The notes: generated by a model from the sequence alone, not told the origin. A stretch of 64,000 bases of DNA from Paenibacillus fonticola DSM 21315 (GCF_000381905.1 NZ_KB907262.1:1-64000), one strand, 5' to 3'; positions 6,922-16,633 are shown, counted from the first letter of the stretch. Numbers and translations: made by a program.

Positions 6922-9273
6922 ATGGCCCATATTGTTGTGCTGGATGAACATATAGCGAACCAGATTGCCGCAGGAGAAGTGGTGGAACGTCCTGCTTCGG
7001 TTGTAAAAGAGCTGGTGGAAAATGCCGTGGACGCCAGGGCTCGCAAAATTGACGTTCAGGTGGAAGAAGGCGGACTGCAGTTGATCCGCGTGACAGACAA
7101 CGGCTCTGGGATCGAGCCGGAGGACTGCGAGACCGCTTTTTTCCGCCATGCGACAAGCAAGCTGCACTCCGGGCGCGATCTGTTCCAAATCCGCAGTTTA
7201 GGCTTCCGCGGTGAGGCTCTTCCCAGTATCGCGGCAGTTGCTAAAGTCCAGCTGCAGACAAGCAGCGATGACAGCGGCCTTGGCCGGATTATTGTCATAG
7301 AAGGCGGCTCCCTGAAGCAAAATGAAGAGACGGCTGCTCCGAGAGGGACAGATATTACGATTAAGGAATTATTTTACAATACACCCGCCAGACTAAAGTA
7401 TATGAAGACGATTCAGACCGAGCTGGGACATATTTCGGATGTCATGTATCGCCAGGCGCTTGCTCATCCAGAAATTGCCATCACACTACGCCATAACGGC
7501 AATACGTTGCTGCAAACGCAAGGGAATGGCGATTTGCTCCAGGTTATCGCGTCGATATATGGCATTAATGCTTCGAAAGCGATGGTGCCTATTGCCGCAG
7601 ATAATTTGGACTATAAAATTACCGGCTTTGTTGGACGGCCGGATCTTACCCGTTCCAATCGCAGCGGTATGTCTTCGATCGTGAACGGCAGGTACATTCG
7701 CAATCAGGGACTGTACCAGGCGATACTGCGGGCGTACCACACGCTTCTGCCAATCAATCGCTTTCCGCTGACGGTCATTCAACTGGAAATGCATCCTTCG
7801 CTGGTCGATGTGAACGTGCATCCGTCCAAGCTTGAGGTGAGATTTAGCAAGGAGCCGGAGCTGAACGCTTTTGTGGAGGAAAGCATTCGCCAGCTGCTGC
7901 AAGGCCAGGTGCTGATCCCCCAAGTGGTCAAGCAGAGCCTGGGCAAGGGCGCGAACCGCTCTGTCATTCAGGAGCAGTTCCATTTCCCGTCTGCCCGCCC
8001 GGACGGCGGGGGTGACTTACGGAGCGGAGTTGCATGGGGAGTGGAATCAGCTGGCCCAGCGGGGACTGGTGGAGCAACGGGAGCGGCGGGAACAGCGGAT
8101 GCGGAGGGAACAGTAGGAACAACAGGAGCAGCAGGAGCAGCGTTAGGCGCAGCATCCCCCCCTGCACCGGGGCGAGGCGAGGCTGACGGCGAAGCGGCAG
8201 GGGCGGGCGCTGGAGACGGCAGCGCTGGCCCTGCAGCTGGCACAGGCGTTAGCAGTGGCTCTGCAGCTGGCGCCGACGCGGGTGCCGCTGCTGCGAGAGG
8301 CACTGCCGGCACAGCCTTTGCGGGCAGCGCCGGCGGCGGCGCGGATCGCCGCCAGGATGGCGGTGGCGGGGATAGCCACCACCGCCCCGACGGCGGCGCC
8401 CAGCGCCCTGGCAGCGCGCACAGCGGCTACAGCCGTCTGGAGACGGCTGCAGCCTCCGCTGCGCTGCACGAGGCGGCCCCGGCGCCAAGCTACGGGGCCA
8501 GCGCCTCCCCCGGCCGCGACAGCGGGCCGGGGAGCACCGCGGCTGCGCGGCAATCGCCGCAGCCGCCAGGCCGCCCCGCGGGCCGGGGCGGAGCTGCTGC
8601 CCCATATGGCAGCAGCAGCTACACGGCCCCGCAAGGCGGCCGCGTGCCGGAAGCGCTGTACGGCTTGCCAGAGGCGGCGCCGGAGCTTCCGGCCTTCCCG
8701 GAACTGGCCCTCATCGGTCAGCACCATGGAACATACCTGATCGCTCAGAACGAAGACGGGCTGTATCTTATCGATCAGCATGCCGCTCATGAGCGCGTCA
8801 ACTATGAATATTTCTACGAGAAATTTGGCCACCCTGCGGACGCTTCCCAGGAGCTGCTCATTCCGATCACCTTGGAATTTACGTCGGCGGAAAGTGAGAA
8901 GCTCAAAGAACGGCTAAACTGGTTCGAAAACGCTGGGGTCATCCTGGAGCATTTCGGCGGCGGCACGTTCCGCGTCGTTTCCCATCCGTACTGGTTCCCT
9001 TCCGGGGAAGAAGCAGCCATCATTGAGGAAATGGCTGAATGGGTGCTCCAGGAGCGGCAGATTGACCTGGCGAAGCTGCGGGAGAAATCATCGATACTCG
9101 TCTCCTGCAAAGCGTCGATTAAAGCGAACCAGAAGCTGACGCCGGAAGAGGCAAACACGCTGATCCAGCGTCTGGCGGCGTGCAGACAGCCTTACACGTG
9201 TCCGCATGGAAGGCCAATTGTCGTCAGCTTCTCGACCTACGATTTGGAGAAGCTGTTCAAACGAGTGATGTGA
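6922..9273 (+). CDS. mutL: DNA mismatch repair endonuclease MutL with GC-rich linker
   Basis: 783 residues; typical Bacillus MutL has about 630. The N-terminal GHKL ATPase is intact (ELVENAVDA, TDNGSGI, GFRGEAL). The C-terminal nuclease domain has DQHAAHERVNYE (from residue 618), the metal-binding motif of MutL proteins that nick DNA, and CPHGRP near the end. QELLIP resembles the beta-clamp-binding motif of Bacillus MutL. Between them, residues about 354-575 form a Gly/Ala/Pro linker encoded by DNA far richer in GC than its neighbours. The ATG at 6922 follows AAGGGGGA, 41 bases after mutS, so the two are co-transcribed. Confidence 0.96.
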   Translation: MAHIVVLDEHIANQIAAGEVVERPASVVKELVENAVDARARKIDVQVEEGGLQLIRVTDNGSGIEPEDCETAFFRHATSKLHSGRDLFQIRSLGFRGEALPSIAAVAKVQLQTSSDDSGLGRIIVIEGGSLKQNEETAAPRGTDITIKELFYNTPARLKYMKTIQTELGHISDVMYRQALAHPEIAITLRHNGNTLLQTQGNGDLLQVIASIYGINASKAMVPIAADNLDYKITGFVGRPDLTRSNRSGMSSIVNGRYIRNQGLYQAILRAYHTLLPINRFPLTVIQLEMHPSLVDVNVHPSKLEVRFSKEPELNAFVEESIRQLLQGQVLIPQVVKQSLGKGANRSVIQEQFHFPSARPDGGGDLRSGVAWGVESAGPAGTGGATGAAGTADAEGTVGTTGAAGAALGAASPPAPGRGEADGEAAGAGAGDGSAGPAAGTGVSSGSAAGADAGAAAARGTAGTAFAGSAGGGADRRQDGGGGDSHHRPDGGAQRPGSAHSGYSRLETAAASAALHEAAPAPSYGASASPGRDSGPGSTAAARQSPQPPGRPAGRGGAAAPYGSSSYTAPQGGRVPEALYGLPEAAPELPAFPELALIGQHHGTYLIAQNEDGLYLIDQHAAHERVNYEYFYEKFGHPADASQELLIPITLEFTSAESEKLKERLNWFENAGVILEHFGGGTFRVVSHPYWFPSGEEAAIIEEMAEWVLQERQIDLAKLREKSSILVSCKASIKANQKLTPEEANTLIQRLAACRQPYTCPHGRPIVVSFSTYDLEKLFKRVM

Positions 9274-9289
9274 TCGGAGGAACAAATAA

Positions 9290-10063
9290 GTGATAATTAC
9301 GACCGGAGAGCACTGCGCGCCGGCAGCGGCAGAGCGCGCCCATGCTTTGGCTGCGAAATCGGGGTGCTCGTATGTCCCGAGAAACCGGGCCTCGATGGCG
9401 AAGCTTGCAGGGCAGTATCCCGGCGAGGACATCCTCGTCGTGCTCGAAGGAGGAGCGCGCTTGCATCGCCCTGGCGAACAGCCGATGGCGTTCCACCCCA
9501 GCATGTCGTTCGTGCGGGCCAAGCGGCTGTTCAAGGGAGAGAAGGATACGATGCTGGAAGCGGCAGGCGTCAGGCCCGGAGACACGATCATCGATTGCAC
9601 GGCCGGCCTCGGGGCGGATTCCATTATGTTCTCGCTCGGCGCCGGGCAGGAAGGCAAAGTGATCGCCATGGAGGAATCGCTGCCGCTGTGGGCGCTGCTG
9701 CACGAAGGATTAGCCTACTACGCATCCGGACTGCAGGCTTTTGACGAGGCGCTCCGGCGCATTGAGCCAAGGCACGGACATCATCTCCGGTTTCTTGAGC
9801 AAATGCCGGATCAAAGCGCGGACGTCGTCTATTTCGACCCGATGTTCCGTGACCCGGTGCTGGAATCCTCCTCCATTTCCCCACTGCGCGCCTTTGCGAA
9901 CAATAGCCGTTTGGAGGAGACGGCGATTGCGGAAGCGTGCCGCGTAGCCCGCAGAACAGTCATTTTGAAAGAAAAATTAGGAAGCGGCGAGTTCGAAAGA
10001 CTGGGGTTCCGTGTCTTGGGGCGCAGCCATTCCAAAATAACGTACGGAGTGATTACCCATTGA
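9290..10063 (+). CDS. Class I SAM-dependent methyltransferase, RsmJ-like
   Basis: 257 residues. The SAM-binding motif I is DCTAGLGADS (about residue 100) and the catalytic motif is VVYFDPMFRDP (about 179), the pattern of the RsmJ/DUF548 family, whose E. coli member modifies a guanine of 16S rRNA. An RNA target is likely but not shown. It starts at GTG 9290 after CGGAGG, 16 bases after mutL, and overlaps the miaA start, so mutS, mutL, this gene and miaA probably form one operon. Confidence 0.75.
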   Translation: MIITTGEHCAPAAAERAHALAAKSGCSYVPRNRASMAKLAGQYPGEDILVVLEGGARLHRPGEQPMAFHPSMSFVRAKRLFKGEKDTMLEAAGVRPGDTIIDCTAGLGADSIMFSLGAGQEGKVIAMEESLPLWALLHEGLAYYASGLQAFDEALRRIEPRHGHHLRFLEQMPDQSADVVYFDPMFRDPVLESSSISPLRAFANNSRLEETAIAEACRVARRTVILKEKLGSGEFERLGFRVLGRSHSKITYGVITH

Positions 10064-11034
10064 ACAGGCAACATAAACCGAGATTGCTCGTGCTGGTCGG
10101 ACCGACAGCGGTTGGCAAGACGCGCCTTAGCATCGAAATAGCCAAAGCATTCTCCTGCGAGATTATTTCCGGCGATTCGATGCAGGTCTACCGGGGGATG
10201 GATATCGGTACGGCTAAAATTACGCCCGCGGAAATGCAGGGTGTGCCGCACCATCTGATCGATGTGATGGAGCCGGACGAGCCGTTTTCCGTCGCCCAGT
10301 TTCAGGAGTGGAGCAAGGCGCTTATTGGGGAAATCGATGGACGGGGGCATTTGCCGTTTATCGTCGGAGGGACAGGCCTGTATGTCGAATCGGTCTGCTA
10401 TGAGTATCAATTTACGGAAGCGGGGATGGATGAAGCGTTCCGTGATGCGCATAAACGCTTGGCCGAAGAAGAGGGAGTCGAAGCGCTGCACCGGAAACTA
10501 TCCTTGATTGATCCTAAAACGGCAGCCAGACTGCATCCGAATGACGTTCGCCGGGTCGTCCGTGCGCTGGAAATTTATCACCTGACGGGTGAGACTTTAT
10601 CGTCTCAATTGGAGGGTCAGACGAAGCAGTCTCCATATGACCTGTGCTTTATAGGTTTGACAATGGACCGTCAAATGCTTTATAACCGTATTGAACAGCG
10701 AATCGACGAAATGATTGTTAACGGACTGGTAGATGAGGTAAAGGGACTGCTGGATAAAGGATATCACCGGGATATGGTATCCATGCAGGGACTCGGCTAT
10801 AAAGAGATAGCTGAACATCTTCAGGATGGTGTGCCCCTTCACGAAGCGATTGAGAAGCTAAAGAGAGATACCCGGCGATTTGCCAAACGCCAGCTCTCCT
10901 GGTTTCGGCGGATGAAGGACATTTCGTGGATTGACGTGGGCGACGGCCAAAATTTTTCCGGGAATTTAAAAGCCGCTCATGCTATAATAGCAGGAAAGTT
11001 TCCCACTGATCTTGAATATAATTCAAAACACTAA
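10060..11034 (+). CDS. miaA: tRNA dimethylallyltransferase MiaA
   Basis: 324 residues. It adds dimethylallyl to A37 of tRNAs reading UNN codons. Motifs: P-loop GPTAVGKT (about residue 14), SGDSMQVYRGMDIGTAK, and VGGTGLYVES. The TTG start at 10060 overlaps the stop of the previous gene by four bases (TTGA), with GGAGTG about eight bases upstream, indicating translational coupling. Confidence 0.95.
   Translation: MNRQHKPRLLVLVGPTAVGKTRLSIEIAKAFSCEIISGDSMQVYRGMDIGTAKITPAEMQGVPHHLIDVMEPDEPFSVAQFQEWSKALIGEIDGRGHLPFIVGGTGLYVESVCYEYQFTEAGMDEAFRDAHKRLAEEEGVEALHRKLSLIDPKTAARLHPNDVRRVVRALEIYHLTGETLSSQLEGQTKQSPYDLCFIGLTMDRQMLYNRIEQRIDEMIVNGLVDEVKGLLDKGYHRDMVSMQGLGYKEIAEHLQDGVPLHEAIEKLKRDTRRFAKRQLSWFRRMKDISWIDVGDGQNFSGNLKAAHAIIAGKFPTDLEYNSKH
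10980..10988 (+). promoter_or_regulatory. Extended -10 promoter candidate for hfq
   Basis: TG-C-TATAAT at 10980-10988 near the 3' end of miaA, about 70 bases before the hfq start. No convincing -35. It would allow hfq to be transcribed independently. Confidence 0.45.
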
Positions 11035-11058
11035 TGATTTCTATTGGGGGTACGGCTA

Positions 11059-11298
11059 ATGAACAAGTCCATTAATATCCAAGATACGTTCTTGAACCAA
11101 TTACGTAAAGAAAGCATCCCTGTTACTGTCTTCTTAACCAACGGTTTTCAGATTAGAGGAACAATTAGAGCGTTTGACAACTTCACGATTGTCATCGACA
11201 GCGACGGACGCCAACAAATGGTGTACAAGCACGCGATTTCAACGTTTCAACCGCAGCGCAACGTTTCGCTGATGCAGGAAAATCAGACCGAAGTCTGA
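11059..11298 (+). CDS. hfq: RNA chaperone Hfq
   Basis: 79 residues. The Sm1 segment ([23 protein letters not shown]) and Sm2 motif YKHAIST are those of the hexameric Hfq ring that binds A/U-rich RNA. The ATG at 11059 follows GGGGG with 8-base spacing. Gene order miaA-hfq is conserved in Bacillales. A strong terminator follows. Confidence 0.96.
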   Translation: MNKSINIQDTFLNQLRKESIPVTVFLTNGFQIRGTIRAFDNFTIVIDSDGRQQMVYKHAISTFQPQRNVSLMQENQTEV

Positions 11299-11352
11299 GC
11301 AGATTGAAACTTTTTTTAAGCTGTTACGTTTAATGGTATAGGAAATGGAGCG

Positions 11353-11384
11353 GAGCAACCTGACAAGAGGTTGTTCTTTTCTTT
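11353..11384 (+). terminator. Terminator after hfq
   Basis: Nine-base-pair stem 11353-11361/11368-11376 (one G-T pair), six-base loop, then TTTTCTTT. Confidence 0.85.
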
Positions 11385-11420
11385 CCGTGTTTAACTGGTA
11401 TGAAGGGAGTCAGAGAAGCC

Positions 11421-14087
11421 ATGTCTACAAAAAAACCTTCCAGATTGGAAAGAAGCAGCAAGCCGGATAAGAAGACGGCTAAGCCGAAGGCCAAAAGAAA
11501 GAAGAAGCTAACGGCCAAACGGATAGTGTGGACTTCGTTTTTTACGATTGCGTTTGCTATATTTTGCGCCTTAGCGGGCTACCTGTACATTACGATCAAC
11601 GGCGAGAAAATATTGGCGGAGAACGAGGGAAAGCTGACGGTATATGAAACATCGAAAGTATATGACCGCAACGGCAACATGATGGGCGAATTGTCGCTCG
11701 AGAAAAGCGAGCCGGTTACCTCCGAGCAAATTCCTAAGCTTTTGAAGGATGCATTCATTGCTACGGAGGACAAAAGATTCTATGAGCATAATGGAGTCGA
11801 CCTGTGGGCCATCGGCCGGGCCGCTGTGAAAGATATCGTTGCGCGCAAGCTTGTTGAGGGCGGCAGTACGATTACCCAGCAGCTTGCGAAGAACATCTTC
11901 CTTGATTTTGACAAGACTTTTTTCCGGAAGGCGACCGAGGTATCGATTGCGATGGCCTTGGAGCGAGACAAAACGAAGGATGAAATTATTACTTTGTATT
12001 TGAACCGGATTAACTTTGGGGGGACGGTGTATGGCATTAAGGCCGCATCGATTCGCTATTTCGGCAAAAGCGACTTAAATGATCTTGAATTGTGGCAAAT
12101 GGCAACCCTTGCAGCGATGCCGAAGGGACCGTCCAAATACAATCCGCTTCGTAATCCGGAGCTGTCCATGCAGCGCAGAGCCGTTGTTCTCCAGTTGATG
12201 TACGAGCAGGGCTATATTACGCAGGCCGAGATGGAGCATGCCAAGGCGGTCGTGTACGATTATGAGCCTCCGGCAAGGAACCAGAGCTTCGAAGCTTTTA
12301 AGGATTATGTGCTTGAGGAAGCGGAGCGTAAGTGGGGCATCACGGAAGACCAGTTGAACCGCGGCGGGTATAAAATTTATACAACGATGGATATGAAGGC
12401 GCAGAAAGCGCTAGAGAAGGCGTTCGATAATGACGACTTCTTCGAGAAGAGCAAAGATGATCAGAAGGTTCAGGCTTCCATGGTCATTATGAACCACGAG
12501 AACGGCAGCCTGGTGGCGCTGCTAGGCGGACGCGATTACCAACGCAAGGGCTTTAGCCGTCTCGACAGCCGTAGACAGCCGGGCTCGACGTTCAAGCCGA
12601 TCGTATCATTTGCGCCAGCGTTGGACACAGGTAAGTTTACGCCGGATTCGATGGTCAGCAATGAGAAACAATGCTTCGGCAATTATTGTCCTAACAATTT
12701 GGGCGGATCCTATTCGAAGACGATTAGCTTCAAGACCGCATTGACGAAATCGATCAATATACCTGCCGTATGGCTGTTGAATGAGGTCGGTGTCGGAACA
12801 GGCGTGAAATACGCTACCGAGATGGGGATCACGATGGATAAGGATGATCGCAACCTGGCGATTGCACTGGGCGGATTGACGCATGGCACGAATACGCTGG
12901 AAATGGCTAGTGCATTTAGCGTGTTCGCGAATCAAGGCAAATATAATGAGCCTTATTCGATCAAGTCGATCGTGGATCACAGCGGCAAAGAGGTTCATAA
13001 AGCGGATGCTCCGAAACAGAAGCAGGTGCTTAAAGAGCAGACCGCTTATCAGATGACGCAAATTCTTCAGGACGTCGTGAATGAAGGAACGGGGAAAAAG
13101 GCCCGTATCAATCGTCCGGTTGCCGGTAAGACGGGCACGACACAGCACGGCATCAAGAATCTGAAGAGCAGCAAGAACCGTGATGTTTGGTTCGTCGGTT
13201 ACACGCCGGAATGGACGGGTGCGGTCTGGATGGGCTACGACAACGTAGATAAGGATCATCTGCTGAATGGAAGCAGTGGTCAGACGGCAGCATTGTTTGC
13301 GGCCGTGATGAAGGAAGCGTTGGAAGGTGTGCCGGTCAAAGATTTCCCTGTGCCGAAAAATATGCAGGAAATCGAGCAGCCTGAGAAGGAACTGGGCGTG
13401 CCAAGCGGACTTCAAGCTTTATATAGCGAGAATACTCAAACGGTATCCTTGAACTGGAATGGTGTTGACGAGGAAGGCGCGGTCTATCGTATTTATCGCA
13501 AAGAAGCCACGGAGCCCGAATTTACTTATATTTTGGATTCGGCGACAACCGAGATCGAAGATTTGAGCGTGGTTCCAGGTTCAAGCTATGAATATTATGT
13601 TACTGCATATGATCCGGTAAACGATACTGAGAGTGGGCCGTCGAACATGGCGGTTGTCGAAATCGCCGGGGAAGAGCCGATGGATGACATTGATCCGGAC
13701 CTTGACGATTTGATACCTTTCCCGCCGATCGATGGGGGAGAGGGCAACGCGGGCCATGAACATGACGGCAATGGCCAAGATGGAGCAGGTCAGAACGGCC
13801 CAGGCCAAGGGAACGGTCAAGGGCAAGGGAATGGTCAAGGGCATGGTAATGGCAACGGCCAAGGCCAAGGGAACAATCCAGGCGGCGGTGGTAACCAGGG
13901 TACCCCTCCCGGCCAAGGCGGTACCGGGGACGGGGACAGCAGCTCCGGGGGAGCTGACAATTCCGGCTCAGGAGGTACTCAGCCCGGAAGCGGAAATGAA
14001 ATAGTTCCCCCGATTGAAGGGGAGAGTGCAGGAAGTACCAGTGATCAGTCGTTTGATCCAGCGGCGGGATTGAACGCTGGAGGATAA
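11421..14087 (+). CDS. Class A penicillin-binding protein (PBP1A type) with FN3 domain and Gly-rich tail
   Basis: 888 residues; bifunctional peptidoglycan glycosyltransferase and transpeptidase. A Lys/Arg-rich cytoplasmic N-terminus is followed by a membrane segment (about 37-58). The glycosyltransferase motif EDKRFYEHNGVD starts near 115. Transpeptidase residues are S389-TFK, S444-IN and K570-TGTT. A fibronectin type III-like domain (about 660-745) and a tail rich in Gly, Asn and Gln (about 775-888) follow. The tail repeats GNGQGQ-like units and may be an extended wall-spanning spacer. The ATG at 11421 fits GAAGGGAG upstream better than the ATG at 11400. Confidence 0.92.
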   Translation: MSTKKPSRLERSSKPDKKTAKPKAKRKKKLTAKRIVWTSFFTIAFAIFCALAGYLYITINGEKILAENEGKLTVYETSKVYDRNGNMMGELSLEKSEPVTSEQIPKLLKDAFIATEDKRFYEHNGVDLWAIGRAAVKDIVARKLVEGGSTITQQLAKNIFLDFDKTFFRKATEVSIAMALERDKTKDEIITLYLNRINFGGTVYGIKAASIRYFGKSDLNDLELWQMATLAAMPKGPSKYNPLRNPELSMQRRAVVLQLMYEQGYITQAEMEHAKAVVYDYEPPARNQSFEAFKDYVLEEAERKWGITEDQLNRGGYKIYTTMDMKAQKALEKAFDNDDFFEKSKDDQKVQASMVIMNHENGSLVALLGGRDYQRKGFSRLDSRRQPGSTFKPIVSFAPALDTGKFTPDSMVSNEKQCFGNYCPNNLGGSYSKTISFKTALTKSINIPAVWLLNEVGVGTGVKYATEMGITMDKDDRNLAIALGGLTHGTNTLEMASAFSVFANQGKYNEPYSIKSIVDHSGKEVHKADAPKQKQVLKEQTAYQMTQILQDVVNEGTGKKARINRPVAGKTGTTQHGIKNLKSSKNRDVWFVGYTPEWTGAVWMGYDNVDKDHLLNGSSGQTAALFAAVMKEALEGVPVKDFPVPKNMQEIEQPEKELGVPSGLQALYSENTQTVSLNWNGVDEEGAVYRIYRKEATEPEFTYILDSATTEIEDLSVVPGSSYEYYVTAYDPVNDTESGPSNMAVVEIAGEEPMDDIDPDLDDLIPFPPIDGGEGNAGHEHDGNGQDGAGQNGPGQGNGQGQGNGQGHGNGNGQGQGNNPGGGGNQGTPPGQGGTGDGDSSSGGADNSGSGGTQPGSGNEIVPPIEGESAGSTSDQSFDPAAGLNAGG

Positions 14088-14128
14088 TAGTCGCCGCAGG
14101 AACCATCCCTGTTGCTTATATAAAATTA

Positions 14129-14171
14129 TAAACCAGCAGTTTCCAGTATATGGAGATTGCTGGTTTTTTTT
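14129..14171 (+). terminator. Terminator after the penicillin-binding protein gene
   Basis: AACCAGCA at 14131-14138 pairs with TGCTGGTT at 14158-14165, with an inner CCA/TGG stem, followed by a T run. Confidence 0.85.
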
Positions 14172-14298
14172 GTAGAGTGAGTACTTGGGAAGGTGAAAAG
14201 ATTACTCAAGCAAGCGAAAAAGCGCCGTATTTTAAGTTTTGTGACTCTCTTTTAAATATGGTAAGCTGAAATTACAATGTGTTGAAAGGGTTTATACC

Positions 14299-14877
14299 AT
14301 GAAGCGAAAATTTGGAGACCGAGCGAACTGGCGGCGTATCACTTCACGACAATTCAAGTCCAGATATGTGGAAAGTGAAGCTTTTACCGGCTATGTTACA
14401 CTGTACACGATTTATGCATTGCGCGACCCCCTTTGGAAAACATATGGAGACCATACGTTTCGCATAGCGGACAAAGGATATGCCTGGCTCCAATATTATC
14501 CGAAAGGGAGCCGTTATGTCGTTACGGCCATGTTTGACGACCGGGGCGATATTGTGGAGTGGTATATTGATATTTGTAAAAATCAAGGAATTACTGATCA
14601 AGGGGTTCCGTGGTTTGATGATTTATATTTGGATATCGTTGTGCTTGACAACGGAGAAGTGTTTTTGATGGATCAGGACGAGTTGGATGAGGCGCTGACG
14701 AGAGGGCATATATCGGTGAAAGATTACGATATGGCGATGGAGACGGCACGTGAAGTGCTGCATGCCATTCATCACCGGAAGTTTCCTTATTTTCAGATGT
14801 CTCTGGAGCATTTCCGGAATGATTTCGTTAACGCGGACCCATTCCGGCCAGGAGGACAATATGGGAAGCTGGAGTGA
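14299..14877 (+). CDS. DUF402 domain protein
   Basis: 192 residues. The central part (YVVTAMFDDRGDIVEWYIDI, then YLDIVVLDNGEVFLMDQDEL) is typical of the DUF402 fold; characterised relatives are nucleoside tri/diphosphatases or RNA-associated proteins. The activity here is not certain. Its 3' end overlaps the following gene by 17 bases, so the two are co-translated. Confidence 0.7.
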   Translation: MKRKFGDRANWRRITSRQFKSRYVESEAFTGYVTLYTIYALRDPLWKTYGDHTFRIADKGYAWLQYYPKGSRYVVTAMFDDRGDIVEWYIDICKNQGITDQGVPWFDDLYLDIVVLDNGEVFLMDQDELDEALTRGHISVKDYDMAMETAREVLHAIHHRKFPYFQMSLEHFRNDFVNADPFRPGGQYGKLE

Positions 14878-15541
14878 AGGATCGTATTTAAGCATGAACA
14901 GGAACAAGAGCAAAGCACGTCCGTTATATATCAGATTGCTGCGCTGGGGACTGCTCCTGCTTCTTCTTGGCAGTGGCTGGTTTCTGTATGCCATCGCGCA
15001 AATCGGCAGTATCGAACGGAATCCTGCTGCGGCTGATAAGGATATGCCCCTTGTAGATGTGGGGATTATTTTAGGCGCATCGATGTGGGGGGATCGGCCG
15101 AGCCCGGGGCTGGAGGAGCGGCTGCGGCACGGTCTTGAGCAGTACCGGGCAGGTAAATTTAAGCTGTTTCTGCTCACCGGAGGCTTAGACCAGGAAGGGT
15201 ATAAATACACCGAAGCGGAGGGCATGGCGAATTATTTGGAAGAGCATGGGGTTCCGCGGGAGGCTATGCTGCTGGAGAACGAGGCGACCAGTACTTATGA
15301 AAATTTGAAATTCAGTCAGCAAATCATGAAGGAGCAAGGTTTGAACACTGCACTTATCATCACCCATACGTATCATGGAAATCGTGCGCTGGAAATAGCT
15401 AACGCCCTGAATTATGAGCATCCGCGGCTGTCTCTGACGAAAACGAAGGTGCTAAAGCCGCTTCCGAATACGCTGCGGGAAGTGCTTGCCTATACGAAAT
15501 GGAAGCTGGTTCAGGCCGGCATCGCTCTGGGACTCAATTGA
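14861..15541 (+). CDS. YdcF-family (DUF218) membrane-anchored protein
   Basis: 226 residues with one N-terminal membrane segment (about 28-48). The DUF218 core follows: VGIILGASMWGDRPSPGLEERL, LLTGGLDQEG, EAEGMANYL, ENEATSTYENLKFS and the His of ITHTYHGNRA. Related proteins (SanA, ElyC) act in envelope functions. The ATG at 14861 has GGAGGA 5-6 bases upstream; an ATG at 14894 is possible. Confidence 0.8.
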   Translation: MGSWSEGSYLSMNRNKSKARPLYIRLLRWGLLLLLLGSGWFLYAIAQIGSIERNPAAADKDMPLVDVGIILGASMWGDRPSPGLEERLRHGLEQYRAGKFKLFLLTGGLDQEGYKYTEAEGMANYLEEHGVPREAMLLENEATSTYENLKFSQQIMKEQGLNTALIITHTYHGNRALEIANALNYEHPRLSLTKTKVLKPLPNTLREVLAYTKWKLVQAGIALGLN

Positions 15542-15549
15542 AAGTCTTC

Positions 15550-15578
15550 TAATATCGGCGCGGGAGAGAGAATACACT
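15550..15578 (+). promoter_or_regulatory. Sigma-E-like promoter of spoVK
   Basis: TAATATC at 15550-15556 matches the sigma-E -35 consensus in six of seven positions, and AATACACT at 15571-15578 matches the -10 in seven of eight, with a 14-base spacer. spoVK is expressed in the mother cell under sigma-E in B. subtilis. Confidence 0.6.
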
Positions 15579-15626
15579 GGAAGAAGAAAGTGATCCCAAC
15601 CCCGTATATGAAGAGGTGATTGTACG

Positions 15627-16619
15627 ATGTCAGGGCGTGTTGCCGCCAGAAGCGGATCGTCTAATGAGAGGCCTGCTAGACAAATCAATGTCATTCTACG
15701 AAATCCCGAGCCCCCCGTCGTATCGCCAAGCGTTCCCGATACGGAACTACAGGCTGCGGCCAAAGCGATCCCTCAGCAAGGCATTTTTACAGAAATTCAG
15801 AAGGAATTAGATCAATTGATTGGGCTTCATCACATTAAGGATTTAATGTATGAAATATATGCATTGCTGCAAATTACTGGCATGCGTTCTGAAGTGGGCT
15901 TGCTATCGGATCCTCAAGTCTATCATATGGTCTTCAAAGGAAATCCGGGAACGGGCAAGACGACGGTAGCGAGAATCGTGGCCAAGATGTTTCAGCGAAT
16001 GGGCGTGCTTAGCAAAGGTCACCTTGTCGAGGTGGAAAGGGCGGACCTTGTTGGGGAATATATTGGTCATACCGCACAGAAGACGAGGGATTTGGTGAAA
16101 AAGGCGCTTGGCGGAATTTTGTTCATCGATGAAGCGTACAGCCTTGCCCGCGGCGGAGAAAAGGATTTCGGCAAGGAAGCGATCGACACGCTAGTCAAAG
16201 CGATGGAAGATCAGAAAAATCAGTTCATTCTTATTCTTGCCGGGTATTCGGATGAGATGGATTTTTTTCTGCAATGCAATCCGGGAATGCCTTCACGGTT
16301 TCCGATTGTCATTGATTTTCCGGACTATACCGTCGATCAGCTCATTCAAATTTCCGAAGGAATGGCCAAGGAACGCGACTATATTTTAATGCCCCAGGCG
16401 ATACTCAAATTAAAGCAGCATTTGCTGCGGGAAAAGTGCGAGGGCGAGTACGCCTTCAGTAATGCCAGATATGTCCGTAACGTCATTGAGCGCTCCATTC
16501 GCAGCCAGGCCGTCCGCTTGTTGATGCAGTACAGCGGCGGCTCCCCCGGCAAGCTCGAATTGATGACGCTCCGGCAGGAGGATTTGAAGCTGGATCTGAA
16601 GGAAGAACGGCGCCCGTAA
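15627..16619 (+). CDS. spoVK: Stage V sporulation protein K (AAA ATPase)
   Basis: 330 residues. A single AAA+ module of the CbbX/SpoVK type: Walker A GNPGTGKTT (about residue 105), Walker B ILFIDEAYSL (about 164) and a conserved Arg after CNPGMPSRFP. SpoVK is needed for late spore maturation; its substrate is unknown. The first 60 residues are variable and Arg/Pro rich. AGGTGA precedes the ATG by eight bases. The order spoVK-hflX-ynbB-glnR-glnA matches B. subtilis. Confidence 0.9.
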   Translation: MSGRVAARSGSSNERPARQINVILRNPEPPVVSPSVPDTELQAAAKAIPQQGIFTEIQKELDQLIGLHHIKDLMYEIYALLQITGMRSEVGLLSDPQVYHMVFKGNPGTGKTTVARIVAKMFQRMGVLSKGHLVEVERADLVGEYIGHTAQKTRDLVKKALGGILFIDEAYSLARGGEKDFGKEAIDTLVKAMEDQKNQFILILAGYSDEMDFFLQCNPGMPSRFPIVIDFPDYTVDQLIQISEGMAKERDYILMPQAILKLKQHLLREKCEGEYAFSNARYVRNVIERSIRSQAVRLLMQYSGGSPGKLELMTLRQEDLKLDLKEERRP

Positions 16620-16633
16620 GGAGAAAGTGATGG

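Noticed and set aside
7964-8832. Several long open frames on both strands across the MutL linker
   Set aside because: The GC-rich linker DNA has few stop codons in any frame; these frames have no ribosome sites and consist of Arg/Ala/Pro runs. They are shadows of mutL.
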